A DNA stretch of 49,724 nt from Fidelibacterota bacterium (GTDB lineage Bacteria; Fidelibacterota; Marinisomatia; Marinisomatales; UBA1611). Location: NCBI GenBank assembly GCA_002708715.1, contig PAPB01000026.1, positions 1 to 49,724 on the forward strand, given 5' to 3'. Under the pieces are notes generated by a model. That model had not been told where the DNA came from. It worked only from the letters and a program-made list of their open reading frames with translations, and did no database searches. The translations under genes were made by a program, and so were the position numbers. Within the stretch, counting starts at the first letter, position 1, and every line of letters begins with the position of its first letter. Below, piece by piece: positions 8,626 through 16,631 of the stretch.

Positions 8626-10539
8626 ATGATGATAATAATATTGCCAATATCTTTTAGTTTATTATTCTATTACTTTCTTATTACAACACAATCATTTCGT
8701 TTAGCAATAATTAATTCTTATTTATTCTTTTCTTTACAAATATTGTTAATCACAGAATTTTTAACATTTTTTAATTCTCTTATAATGGCAGAAGTCTTTT
8801 TGGCTCATTTATTTTTTAACATAATATATATTTCTCTTTTATTTAGAATGAAAATCAAAATTCCAAGACCTAAAACAATTAATAATAAGTCTACTATAAT
8901 TTTATTAATGATAGGTTTTATTGTTTTAATAACATTCATTACTGCAATTTTTTCTCCTTCGAATAATTGGGATTCAATGACTTATCACATGGCAAGGATT
9001 GCGCATTGGATTCAAAATGAAGGAGTAGATTTTTTCCTTACCAATAATTATCGACAAAATGCATATTCGCCATTTAATGAATTCATTATTCTTAACCTAC
9101 AACTCCTATCTAATTCTGATTTATTTGCAAATTTGTCCCAGTGGTTTAGTTTGATAATTTGTGTTACAGCAACAACATTAATAACAAAAGAATTTGGATT
9201 AAATAAATATTTTCAAATAGTATCGGGCTTTTTAGTATGTACTTTACCATTAGCAATTCTACAAGCATCAACTACAAAAAATGATGTTGTTTTATCAACA
9301 TTTATAATGTTGTTTTATTATTATCAAATTAATTCAATAAATAATCAATCAAAATTAAACCTAGTATGCTCTGGAATATCATTAGGGCTAGGCGTATTAT
9401 CAAAAGGGACATCTTATAGTCTCCTTTTTCCTATTGGTATAATTTTTTTCTTATACAATATTATTATTAAAAACTACAAATCCAAACTTACTGTTATCTA
9501 TAGAGCTGTAACCACTGTAATAATTGGGTTGCTAATCAACTTACCTCACTATTTTAGATGCCACATAAAATATAATGATTTCCTCGCAATGAATGTTAAT
9601 AGTGAAGCAAAAAATGAAACTTTATCTATTTTTACGGTTTTTTCAAACTTAATTAGATGGACTGCATTACAACTAGGAAGCACCTTTGAATTATTAAACT
9701 GGTATATTTATAAAATAGTAAAAATATTCTTAGGAGATAAAATAAGTGATCCTGGTACATCATATATGGATTTGGATTTTCGTCCTCCTTTTTTTATGAT
9801 ACATGAAGATCATTCCGGGAATTTAATCCATACTTTATTAATAATATTTTTATTTATAATAAGTTTTTACTACATAAAAAGATTCAAAAAAATTCAATTA
9901 ATATCACTGATAATTTCAATTTTTTCTATAATATTATTTTGTTTATTATTCAAATGGAATCCTTATACAGGTAGGACTATCCCAATCTTCATAATAACAA
10001 CTCCTTTCTTATCAATAGTTTTAAACCAATTGTATTTTTCATATAAAATGAAGATTGTTATTAATTTGATCTTCTTAAGCCTGTTTTTATATTCTATGCC
10101 TTTTTTATTTTTTAATAAAGCTAGACCAATATTACCATTTGACAATAATAGTATTTTTTATAAGCAAAGAATTAAAAATTATTTTTCAAATAGACCTGAT
10201 TTATACGATCAATATTTTAGAATTGTAGATGGAATTCATATCAAAAAATTTGACGAGAATAACAATATTAAAATTGGTTTATTTATCGGTGGTGATAGTT
10301 GGGAATATCCTTTTTGGGTAATGTTAAAAAATAAATTTCATTCAAATATTCCAGATATAGAACATTTAATTATAAATAATCACAATAAATTTTACACTAA
10401 GAAAGACTTAAAAAAGATTCACAAATTTTTAATAGTAGAAAATAAATATTTAAAAGTATTAGGAGATTTTACGGAAAACTATAGCAATGAAGTATTGACA
10501 GATGATTTTTCATTATTAATAAATTCTTCAATGAAATAA
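8626..10539 (+). CDS. Integral-membrane glycosyltransferase, GT39/PMT_2-like
   Basis: This 637-residue polytopic protein carries the family motif S-P-S-N-N-W-D-S-M-T-Y-H-M-A-R (Asp116), in the first large loop where GT-C enzymes place their catalytic acid, and T-T-K-N-D-V-V near residue 224. The C-terminal soluble part has I-G-L-F-I-G-G-D-S-W-E-Y-P. I read this as the usual PMT-like tail rather than a second SGNH domain, although the GDSW string is shared with the upstream gene. Two adjacent methionines (8626 and 8629) are possible starts. It follows the SGNH-like gene by about 40 bases and probably acts in the same glycan pathway at the outer face of the inner membrane. Specific sugar unknown. 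Confidence 0.75.
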   Translation: MMIIILPISFSLLFYYFLITTQSFRLAIINSYLFFSLQILLITEFLTFFNSLIMAEVFLAHLFFNIIYISLLFRMKIKIPRPKTINNKSTIILLMIGFIVLITFITAIFSPSNNWDSMTYHMARIAHWIQNEGVDFFLTNNYRQNAYSPFNEFIILNLQLLSNSDLFANLSQWFSLIICVTATTLITKEFGLNKYFQIVSGFLVCTLPLAILQASTTKNDVVLSTFIMLFYYYQINSINNQSKLNLVCSGISLGLGVLSKGTSYSLLFPIGIIFFLYNIIIKNYKSKLTVIYRAVTTVIIGLLINLPHYFRCHIKYNDFLAMNVNSEAKNETLSIFTVFSNLIRWTALQLGSTFELLNWYIYKIVKIFLGDKISDPGTSYMDLDFRPPFFMIHEDHSGNLIHTLLIIFLFIISFYYIKRFKKIQLISLIISIFSIILFCLLFKWNPYTGRTIPIFIITTPFLSIVLNQLYFSYKMKIVINLIFLSLFLYSMPFLFFNKARPILPFDNNSIFYKQRIKNYFSNRPDLYDQYFRIVDGIHIKKFDENNNIKIGLFIGGDSWEYPFWVMLKNKFHSNIPDIEHLIINNHNKFYTKKDLKKIHKFLIVENKYLKVLGDFTENYSNEVLTDDFSLLINSSMK

Positions 10540-10563
10540 TTTATTTTTTATATGTCAATTTTG

Positions 10564-10596
10564 TTTGAAATAGTATTAAAAAATTCTTAAATCTTG
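10564..10596 (+). promoter_or_regulatory. Possible Bacteroidota-type promoter
   Basis: TTTG at 10564-10567 is followed after 20 bases by TAAATCTTG at 10588-10596, which resembles the -33/-7 pair TTTG and TAnnTTTG but has one extra base in the downstream box. It would start a transcript some 45 bases before the 39-residue gene at 10648. Weak evidence. Confidence 0.3.
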
Positions 10597-10647
10597 TATT
10601 AATATCCCGTCCTTAAAAAATAAATTTAATAATCAAAAGGAAGTTTA

Positions 10648-10767
10648 GTGCATACCAAAAGGACAAACATAAGACGTTCCAGAAAACGATTTATGATTAG
10701 TAGATTAAATACTATTAGATCACGGAACAGTCGTTTACATCCATTTGAAAGAAAGGAAGTAAACTAG
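10648..10767 (+). CDS. 39-residue arginine-rich basic protein
   Basis: A GTG-started frame with a good ribosome binding site (AAAGGAAG, five bases upstream) encodes a very basic 39-residue protein. It has about a dozen arginines plus lysines, including R-R-S-R-K-R-F and a tail H-P-F-E-R-K-E-V-N. A terminator-like hairpin follows four bases after the stop region, so it looks like a complete monocistronic unit. Strong base content and size suggest RNA or ribosome association, or nucleic-acid binding, but I recognise no family and it is not L34, L36 or Thx. Codon use is unremarkable for the window. Confidence 0.5.
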   Translation: MHTKRTNIRRSRKRFMISRLNTIRSRNSRLHPFERKEVN

Positions 10768-10771
10768 CATC

Positions 10772-10829
10772 AAGCCCCACATTAGTGGGGTTTTTTGTTT
10801 GGGTTTGGTTGTGTAGATATAGAACTATG
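10772..10829 (+). repeat. Dispersed terminator/promoter-like repeat, copy 6
   Basis: Best hairpin half of the family: CCCCAC (10775-10780), ATTA loop, GTGGGG (10785-10790) and six Ts. The 3' half has diverged (gggtttggttgtgtagatatag), so the promoter-like box is degraded to TAGATATAG. It lies just upstream of the ATG codons at 10827 and 10830. Confidence 0.65.
10775..10796 (+). terminator. Intrinsic terminator inside repeat copy 6
   Basis: A perfect six-base stem CCCCAC/GTGGGG with an ATTA loop is followed directly by TTTTTT, eight bases after the stop codon of the 39-residue basic protein gene. This is a standard rho-independent terminator layout. Confidence 0.75.
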
Positions 10830-11204
10830 ATGTGGATAAAGAGAATGTTGTTAGGTGGCTTTATAGTAAATATTATCTATATAGCTTTAATGTTATTACA
10901 ACCAGATTTATCAATTTTGATAAATACGTTAATATCTGGTACTCTCACAGGGTTGTTAATGTTATTTCTTATAATAAAGGAACATATTTTGAAATTTTAT
11001 CAACTTAATTATTTAATAAGCCTCACATTGATGGGATTTTTTGTTTGGGTGATAAACTATTCTTCATATACAAAGCCAATACCAAAAAAGATTGCAAACA
11101 TGAGTATTCCCATTAGTCTCCATTTTGGGAATATTTTACTTATTTTAAAACCAATCAATTATTGGCTATGTATTTTTAAAAAGACTAAATCCAACAATAC
11201 ATAA
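10827..11204 (+). CDS. Small membrane protein whose frame runs through a repeat copy
   Basis: From ATG 10827 the 125-residue frame has two or three hydrophobic helices (about residues 8-45 and later). The longer open frame from 10785 begins inside the terminator and should not be used. About residues 64-76 (L-T-L-M-G-F-F-V-W-V) are translated from repeat copy 7, and the tail after it overlaps the opposite-strand gene at 11166. The simplest reading is a two-helix protein whose original 3' end was replaced when the repeat inserted or recombined. It could also be non-coding now. No family recognised. Confidence 0.4.
   Translation: MMWIKRMLLGGFIVNIIYIALMLLQPDLSILINTLISGTLTGLLMLFLIIKEHILKFYQLNYLISLTLMGFFVWVINYSSYTKPIPKKIANMSIPISLHFGNILLILKPINYWLCIFKKTKSNNT
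11018..11052 (+). repeat. Dispersed repeat, copy 7 (hairpin half only)
   Basis: Diverged copy: cctcacattgatggga, T-tract, gtttgggtg. It keeps the hairpin half (CCTCA, ATTG, ATGGG with mismatches) but lacks the TAGATTTG box. It is read in frame by the surrounding open frame. Confidence 0.5.
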
Positions 11205-11513
11205 AGTAATATTGAATACTGCGATAATACCAAGCCAGTTTGTTCTCTCACCCTGTTTAGTCGGTTTACTGAAAAGTAATGGAAGGCCAATTTTAGTTCT
11301 TTGTATACCTTTTTCTTTTTTTAATTCTTCAGCCCATTCATACCATTCTTCCTTGCTATCCCAATCAACATTTGATTTTTCATATTCCCAGTCTATTTCA
11401 GTTGTATCCAACCATTTGTGAACTGGGGTAAATCCTAATCCAAATATGGTTATTATGAAAACTATGAGAGAGCCTGATCCAATCATAACAAGTAACCTTT
11501 GTTTATCATTCAT
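11166..11513 (-). CDS. Small membrane protein with two helices and an acidic middle
   Basis: This 115-residue minus-strand protein has an N-terminal helix (about residues 8-28), a tryptophan- and glutamate-rich middle (W-D-S-K-E-E-W-Y-E-W-A-E-E-L-K-K) and a second helix near residues 93-110. It lies eight bases downstream of another small membrane protein (11522-11821), so the two are probably co-transcribed. Its end overlaps by 39 bases the tail of the plus-strand frame at 10827-11204. The alternation of charged middle and helices looks like a real membrane protein. Family and function unknown. Confidence 0.5.
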   Translation of the reverse strand: MNDKQRLLVMIGSGSLIVFIITIFGLGFTPVHKWLDTTEIDWEYEKSNVDWDSKEEWYEWAEELKKEKGIQRTKIGLPLLFSKPTKQGERTNWLGIIAVFNITLCIVGFSLFKNT

Positions 11514-11521
11514 AATTAAAT

Positions 11522-11821
11522 TTAATAATTACCTTTTTTTCGTGTCAGGGTCTCTAACCAGGCATGAAAGTTTTTTTTATTTTTATCGGAATAGAAATAA
11601 TAGATGGCTACTAATATGATACTATATGGCATTGTAAAAACTAAAAACATAATAAGTATTATATTTGCAATGTCTTCTTCTGATTTATTTTTAAATAATT
11701 TTGGAATCTCACCTTCACCTCTTTCATATTTTTCCCAGTCTTTTAAGAATTCTTTTCTTTTCCCCCAACCAAAGTAGAGCACTACCATAAATAAGATAAT
11801 GGTGTATGGTGAAAATTCCAT
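11522..11821 (-). CDS. Small membrane protein with two helices
   Basis: From the ATG at 11821 (M-E-F-S-P-Y-T-I-I-L-F) this 99-residue protein has hydrophobic segments at about residues 5-18 and 52-78, separated by a charged loop (K-D-W-E-K-Y-E-R-G-E-G-E). A longer frame starts at 11836 but adds only five residues. It precedes 11166-11513 on the same strand with an eight-base gap and both have W/E-rich soluble loops, so they may act together. It is divergently oriented from the ribbon-helix-helix-like gene at 11889, with 67 bases between starts. Function unknown. Confidence 0.5.
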   Translation of the reverse strand: MEFSPYTIILFMVVLYFGWGKRKEFLKDWEKYERGEGEIPKLFKNKSEEDIANIILIMFLVFTMPYSIILVAIYYFYSDKNKKNFHAWLETLTRKKGNY

Positions 11822-11888
11822 TCTGCAATTTAACACATTTTTACAATAAGTTATTGCAACACAAAAACTATAGTGGTAACTTATATTA

Positions 11889-12089
11889 ATGGAAAAAATT
11901 AATAAAGGTGGTAGACCAAAAAAAGAACCTTCAAGTACTCGTTCTTTACGATTAACAGTAAGGATTTGGAATAAGGTCTACAAGGTATCAAAGGACTTTC
12001 GTTCTGTAAATGAATACTTCCTTTCGTTGGTTGAAGATGATTTGATTAAGAGGAAAGAACTGAAGAAGTCAGAAAGACGAAGTCCCTAA
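11889..12089 (+). CDS. Small ribbon-helix-helix-like DNA-binding protein
   Basis: The 66-residue product starts with an AT-hook-like G-G-R-P-K-K-E-P and then S-T-R-S-L-R-L-T-V-R-I-W-N-K-V-Y-K-V-S. This fits the strand-then-helix of CopG/Arc-type ribbon-helix-helix proteins, with a second helix S-V-N-E-Y-F-L-S-L-V-E-D-D-L. Such proteins bind operators as dimers and are common on mobile elements and in toxin-antitoxin pairs. No toxin-like gene follows (the next 237 bases hold only repeat copies), so I do not call it an antitoxin. It could repress the divergent membrane-protein pair. The DNA-binding call is moderate; the target is unknown. Confidence 0.55.
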   Translation: MEKINKGGRPKKEPSSTRSLRLTVRIWNKVYKVSKDFRSVNEYFLSLVEDDLIKRKELKKSERRSP

Positions 12090-12148
12090 CTTCTAATAAA
12101 ACGAGTCGATAACGGTATTACTTAAAAACCGTAGGTTTGGGTGGTGTG

Positions 12149-12188
12149 TAAGAGTGTTGTGGTATGATGGTTAAATTTGGTTAATATG
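12149..12188 (+). repeat. Dispersed repeat, copy 8 (3' half, diverged)
   Basis: Diverged copy with ttgtggtatgatggt, then TAAATTTG (still fitting TAnnTTTG) and ATG seven bases later. The hairpin half is absent. The ATG opens only a short frame. Confidence 0.4.
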
Positions 12189-12273
12189 AAGTATTATTTA
12201 TAATCTTTTTATTTATATTTGGGAATAGTTAGTTATCTAAGTAACATTTTACTTTAATATATTTTTGAATATC

Positions 12274-12329
12274 AAGACCCATATTCGTGGGGTTTTTTAT
12301 TTATGGTATGATGGGTAGATTTAGATATG
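12274..12329 (+). repeat. Dispersed terminator/promoter-like repeat, copy 9
   Basis: Full-length copy: CCCA, TATTCG, TGGG hairpin with a T-tract (12278-12298), then atgatggg, TAGATTTA (12316-12323), GAT and ATG (12327). The ATG is the start of the 167-residue gene. This is the clearest case where the repeat ends on a real gene start, with no room for a ribosome binding site between box and start. Confidence 0.7.
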
Positions 12330-12830
12330 TTAAAATATTTTCTATTAGCTTCCTCTCTGATAGTTCTTTTCGTGAGTAACCCTGACTTTAGTTTTCATAA
12401 AGTCCAAATAAGTGAGGAAATTGCAACTAATATTGAAGATAATGCTTTGGAAGGATTATCAAAAATGGTTGCCTCTTTTAGTATTGATATTTTTAATATT
12501 TTGGTATATAACAATTTGTATTTTGTTTCATTTACTACATTTAAACTTGGTGATAATAGCAAAGTTTTAAGCTTTGGAATTCTAGGAAATATATTTGTTT
12601 TTAAGGATCAAATAAAAAATAATGTTTCAGTATTTGCATATGATTTAAAACGAAATGCAAAAGAAAAAAATATTAAAGCATTGAAAAAAATTGAAAAAAT
12701 TGTTAAGGATAAAAAGAAAAAGGATAATGAACTTTTATATGATTTAAAAAAACAAATTAAAGAAAGGAAATTTAAAAAGAATAGAAATGTTGACAGATTA
12801 TATAAATTAAATGAGGATAATAATAAATAA
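12327..12830 (+). CDS. DUF4359-like secreted protein with lysine-rich tail
   Basis: The 167-residue product has a signal-type N-terminus (M-L-K-Y-F-L-L-A-S-S-L-I-V-L-F-V) and a core with N-N-L-Y-F-V-S-F-T-T-F and S-F-G-I-L-G-N-I-F. This resembles DUF4359 proteins, which pair a short soluble domain with a leader and end in a G-x-x-G-N-x-F motif. After residue 110 it is a highly charged, mostly lysine helix or coiled coil (K-D-K-K-K-K-D-N-E). It overlaps the next gene by one base (TAATG), so the two are translationally linked. The start is fixed by repeat copy 9. The DUF4359 assignment is from remembered motifs and is moderate at best. Confidence 0.6.
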   Translation: MLKYFLLASSLIVLFVSNPDFSFHKVQISEEIATNIEDNALEGLSKMVASFSIDIFNILVYNNLYFVSFTTFKLGDNSKVLSFGILGNIFVFKDQIKNNVSVFAYDLKRNAKEKNIKALKKIEKIVKDKKKKDNELLYDLKKQIKERKFKKNRNVDRLYKLNEDNNK

Positions 12831-14206
12831 TGATTAAACGCTTAACATTTTTATTATTTATTGGATTTGTTTGGAATCAACAAATTCCACATGGCGCACC
12901 CATGTATATTAGTTTAAGGTCAGATCCTATTTTTGAAATTAATTTAGATGTTCCATCTAGTATTCCAAGTAGCATAATTAAATATATTAAACCAGTTCAG
13001 TATTTAAACCGGGACTATTATTATTTTCGATTTATTTTTAAAAAAGATATGCCAGTTAATTTTCAATTTATAAAATCAGATTTTTCTGATAATATGCAAC
13101 TTTTTTTTATTAATGAATCAATAGATGGTTATTTGGGTCCGTATAATAAAACAATACTTCAAACTGCTAATTCAGATTTTTCAGGGCAACTAAAATCACA
13201 TATTATTCTTATAGAGATTTCAGTTCCAAATAACGAAATACCTGTTGTTCCAATTCATAAGGTATTAATACAAGAGCGACCCCTTAATTTTGAAGAAAAA
13301 ACACAATCAATAGGTAGACTCAATCCTGAACGTAATCCTAAAATTTTATTATGTGGTTATTGGCCTCCGACAAATGAATGTATAAGACAATTTAGTAGGA
13401 ATTCACTTTTGAATCCTAACGGGTGGATTGGCGAAAATTGGGAAGGTAGTGGATATGATGTTATATCTTATTTTCCTTCATTTATTCCACCAGATTGTAT
13501 TGATTGTCATCAAGGAAATGGTGATTTTGAAGTAGATTACCAAGATACTTCTGAAGATTGGTGGAACATCGTAGATTCTATTAATCCTGTGGCAATCATT
13601 ACTTTCAGTCGAGGCTATATGGATTATAGTTGGGAATTAGAATGGCAATATTTTAATTCAATCAATTGGGTACCTGACTATACATCACCTTTCCTACCCA
13701 CTCCAACACCACCTGATTCTCTTATTCCATTTAATACTGCAAGGTATTCTACTTTACCTATGGATTCAATTGTGGCTGCTATTCAATCTGCCAATTTGGG
13801 TTTAACTCCTTATATTGATTATACCAATGGTGCAGGTAATTTTTTATCTGAATTTATGGGGTATCATGGTGTTTGGTCTAAAGCGCTAATGGATTCGGCA
13901 AATTTACCTCTTTATACCTCAGGACATGTACATGTAGGAGGACTTATTGATTGGGAAACTGCTCATGAAGCTGCAAAGGTTACGTTAAGAGAAGTAATTA
14001 AATTAGTGGATCATTTTCAAGAACTACCAGGCGATATTAATGATGATGATGTGGTTTCTATCTTAGATATGTTAATGATTCTATCCCACATCTTAAGCTA
14101 TAGTACTTTTACAGAAATAGAATTTGAAATTGCCGATATCAATTTTGATGAAGAGGTTGATATTTTTGACCTGTTATTATTATCAAATATTATTTTGGGT
14201 ACTTGA
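12830..14206 (+). CDS. Secreted pyroglutamyl-peptidase (C15)-like protein with dockerin tail
   Basis: After a signal peptide this 458-residue protein has an unassigned N-terminal domain (to about 165), then a region that follows family C15 closely. It shows N-P-K-I-L-L-C-G, W-E-L-E-W-Q-Y-F-N (acidic position, Glu271), Y-S-T-L-P-M-D-S-I-V-A-A-I, G-A-G-N-F-L-S-E-F-M-G-Y and S-G-H-V-H-V-G (His368). In C15 enzymes the nucleophile Cys lies in G-T-x-V-C-N; here the matching residue is Ser340, so thiol catalysis is lost. Residues 400-458 form a dockerin-like double calcium loop (G-D-I-N-D-D-D and A-D-I-N-F-D-E-E). It may be a binding protein, a serine variant or an altered amidase. Translationally linked to the DUF4359-like gene. 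Confidence 0.7.
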   Translation: MIKRLTFLLFIGFVWNQQIPHGAPMYISLRSDPIFEINLDVPSSIPSSIIKYIKPVQYLNRDYYYFRFIFKKDMPVNFQFIKSDFSDNMQLFFINESIDGYLGPYNKTILQTANSDFSGQLKSHIILIEISVPNNEIPVVPIHKVLIQERPLNFEEKTQSIGRLNPERNPKILLCGYWPPTNECIRQFSRNSLLNPNGWIGENWEGSGYDVISYFPSFIPPDCIDCHQGNGDFEVDYQDTSEDWWNIVDSINPVAIITFSRGYMDYSWELEWQYFNSINWVPDYTSPFLPTPTPPDSLIPFNTARYSTLPMDSIVAAIQSANLGLTPYIDYTNGAGNFLSEFMGYHGVWSKALMDSANLPLYTSGHVHVGGLIDWETAHEAAKVTLREVIKLVDHFQELPGDINDDDVVSILDMLMILSHILSYSTFTEIEFEIADINFDEEVDIFDLLLLSNIILGT

Positions 14207-14216
14207 TTTAATAGTT

Positions 14217-14972
14217 TTATTTATCTAAATGCTTAAATGGAAGGACGGGAAAATCATCATCATCATAAGCCGTAATAATAATTTTAGTATTTAATTGGTT
14301 TTTTTTCCAGAAAAATGGATTATTATTATTTGGCATTTTAAATAATTGTTTGAGTGCTCTATTTAATCTGAAAACCTGGTCCTTTTTTTTTAATGGGTGT
14401 TTATATGATTCATTTAATTTGAGATGTCCAAATATTCTAAGTATTGCTCTGGTTGTTAACCCTAAATGTAATTCATCGAAATTCCGTTCGATGATACTGT
14501 GATCACTTGGTTTATCCTCTATTATTTTATGAAACACAATAATATTTGGATTAATATCTCTGATTTTAATATGTAATTGATTCCAGTTCACAATTGTAAA
14601 CTGGTTAGTCCCTTCTAATGTTGTTATTCTTCTTGTAGGGAATAAAACCTCATCAATAGTCTCAGGTGAAATTTTATGATTACCTGTAATTAGGTGGTAA
14701 TCTTTTTGTCTTTGATATAAAATATTGATTATCTGAAGTATAATTTCAAATTCTCTGTTAGAAGCTTCTTTTTTTAATATATTATTTAATAAACTAACCA
14801 ATTCTTTGGTATTATATTTTAGCAAATAGGACTCTTTTAATTTTCTCCATTGAAGTTCATCGCTTAGTTTTAAAGCAACCTGTTCTAAAAGCATTTTTAT
14901 TGAACTTTTACTAAAATTTATTAGATAATTATCAAATGCAGTTTGTATAAAGTTTTCTGGTATCTTTTTCAT
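14217..14972 (-). CDS. Unknown soluble, mainly helical protein
   Basis: The minus-strand frame gives 251 residues from ATG 14972 (M-K-K-I-P-E-N-F) or 265 from 15014; the extra 14 residues are hydrophobic and less convincing. The protein is helical and charged in its first 100 residues (E-Q-V-A-L-K-L-S-D-E-L-Q-W-R). A middle part has T-R-R-I-T-T-L-E-G-T-N-Q and a C-terminal part has L-N-R-A-L-K-Q-L-F and A-Y-D-D-D-D-F-P-V. There is no signal peptide or membrane helix. It is a lone gene on this strand, ending 10 bases after the convergent C15-like gene. I do not recognise a family. Confidence 0.6.
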   Translation of the reverse strand: MKKIPENFIQTAFDNYLINFSKSSIKMLLEQVALKLSDELQWRKLKESYLLKYNTKELVSLLNNILKKEASNREFEIILQIINILYQRQKDYHLITGNHKISPETIDEVLFPTRRITTLEGTNQFTIVNWNQLHIKIRDINPNIIVFHKIIEDKPSDHSIIERNFDELHLGLTTRAILRIFGHLKLNESYKHPLKKKDQVFRLNRALKQLFKMPNNNNPFFWKKNQLNTKIIITAYDDDDFPVLPFKHLDK

Positions 14973-15233
14973 ATTTATATTATAAAATATTAGGATAAGT
15001 TTATTTATATACAATCAAATGAAGGTTATTATTATTTATTAGTATAACTATTTGAATAATTATTTAATAAAACTATTTAGATAAATAAAAATTTAATATA
15101 AAAAATAAACCTTTATCGTTAAATTGATCGTAATAGAATAAAAATATGCATATTCTAAATATCTAGGGATTCGATAATCATAATTTTTTATTTGAAAAAT
15201 ATTTTTATGAAAAAATAAAAGCGAGTATTTGTC

Positions 15234-16592
15234 ATGGAAAAAGTCAAATTTTTTTCTATAATTATTTTTTTTACAATGCTATTGCAATATAATTATGCCC
15301 AAAAAGAAGAGACTAGTGATTTAAGTTTCATAAATATTGAAGATTCTGTTATAATACAGAATAGGATTCGTTTAGAAAAATTCGACAAAATATTACCTCG
15401 AGTAATGCGAAACAATAATATTGATATGTGGATTCATATTATTAGACCATGGACTTCCGATCCTCTTCAATTTGAATTAGGTTCAAGCGACGGTATCTTT
15501 ATTTTCACTGATAGAGGGCCTAATAATATTGAGCGAGTAGCTTTCAGTGCACATGTTCAAGACCATATGGCTTACGATATCATTATTGAGGAGGGGATGG
15601 AACGTGAGTACCAACCTGGAACGCCTTTAGAAATGGATTTTAGATTTGTAGGCCTTAAGAAATTTGTATCTGAACGTGACCCTAATCGTATTGGTGTAAA
15701 TTATATGGATGATCTTAATGTAGCCTCGAGCTCTGAAGGAAATCCACTTACTGATGGTATCTCATTTAAAGATTATAATCTGTTGATTAATGCACTTGGT
15801 GATAAATATGCAGTGCGAATTCATTCTGCTGAGTATGTAATTATGGATTATTTGGCTGGAAGAGTTCCAGAGGAAATCAAACTATATGAACAGTTTGGTA
15901 TTATCGCAGCTAATAATCTTGATAGAGAATTTGGAAAGGTAATACCAGGTGTGACGAAATTAAGTGATCTCGAGGGCAATGTTTTTCTTCGAGTTCCCGA
16001 TGGGACGGAAATCCATGCAAGTGATCCAAACCCTTATATTATTAAAAGAGGCGATTTATTTACTATATTACATGGTGCTGGTACAAATATTTTTCATGCA
16101 GATTTAGGTGGGAATGCTTATGTGCTTAAAGACGGAGAAAATAAACCACCCCCTGAAATTCAAAAGATTTGGGAGCACGCGATGATTGTAAGGCAGATAT
16201 TAAAAAGAAATATTAAAGTAGGTTATACAGCGGGAGAAATACTTGAACTTCTTATTCAAAAAATAGAAGATGCTGGCTATTACTACAATCCGATAGATTC
16301 TTATGATAAAAATGCAGATTCATTGAAAACTCAGATTCATCTTGACTGTCATGCTGTAGGCAGAAGTGGTTTGATCGGCCCCAGAATTTCTCCTTTTGGT
16401 CCAGATTGGTTACGAAATATGAAAATCCCATTACTGCATACCTTTACTTTTGAGTATATGGTACATATGCCAGTGCCTAAATGGGGTAAGGGAAAACATA
16501 TTTATATTGCATTCCATGATGGTGCCGTAGTGACTAAAGAGGGAGTAGTGTTCCCATATCCTCCAGATCAAGGGATTCGGGTTATTAGATAA
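15234..16592 (+). CDS. Secreted M24-family (creatinase/aminopeptidase P-like) protein with altered metal site
   Basis: A signal peptide (to about residue 22, Y-A-Q) precedes an N-terminal creatinase-type domain (W-I-H-I-I-R-P-W) and a pita-bread C-terminal domain of 452 residues in total. Five metal ligands of M24 enzymes (D, D, H, E, E) map to His280 (I-L-H-G-A-G), Asp290 (H-A-D-L-G-G), His373 (C-H-A-V-G-R-S-G), Glu407 (F-T-F-E-Y) and His428 (A-F-H-D-G-A-V-V-T). The first Asp and last Glu are thus replaced by His. It probably acts in the periplasm or outside on peptides or small amides, with a changed metal preference, or is not a peptidase at all. The gene stands alone; a hairpin follows it. 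Confidence 0.75.
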   Translation: MEKVKFFSIIIFFTMLLQYNYAQKEETSDLSFINIEDSVIIQNRIRLEKFDKILPRVMRNNNIDMWIHIIRPWTSDPLQFELGSSDGIFIFTDRGPNNIERVAFSAHVQDHMAYDIIIEEGMEREYQPGTPLEMDFRFVGLKKFVSERDPNRIGVNYMDDLNVASSSEGNPLTDGISFKDYNLLINALGDKYAVRIHSAEYVIMDYLAGRVPEEIKLYEQFGIIAANNLDREFGKVIPGVTKLSDLEGNVFLRVPDGTEIHASDPNPYIIKRGDLFTILHGAGTNIFHADLGGNAYVLKDGENKPPPEIQKIWEHAMIVRQILKRNIKVGYTAGEILELLIQKIEDAGYYYNPIDSYDKNADSLKTQIHLDCHAVGRSGLIGPRISPFGPDWLRNMKIPLLHTFTFEYMVHMPVPKWGKGKHIYIAFHDGAVVTKEGVVFPYPPDQGIRVIR

Positions 16593-16601
16593 GTATTTAG
16601 T

Positions 16602-16631
16602 GATATCTCTGATTATAAATCAGTGAATATC
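16602..16631 (+). terminator. Hairpin after the M24-like gene
   Basis: GATAT and CTGATT pair with AATCAG and ATATC around an ATA loop, with a small internal bulge, ten bases after the stop codon. No strong T-run follows, so termination is plausible but not certain. Confidence 0.4.

Noticed and set aside
10318-10539. Second SGNH domain at the C-terminus of the GT39-like protein because of a GDSW string
   Set aside because: The surrounding G-G-D-S-W-E-Y-P pattern is usual for the soluble tail of PMT-like proteins and no matching DxxH follows.
10785-10826. Longer start for the membrane protein at 10827
   Set aside because: It begins inside the hairpin of repeat copy 6, so the first 14 codons are repeat sequence without a ribosome binding site.
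11889-12089. Ribbon-helix-helix protein as an antitoxin
   Set aside because: The following 237 bases contain only repeats and no small toxin frame; the divergent neighbours are membrane proteins.
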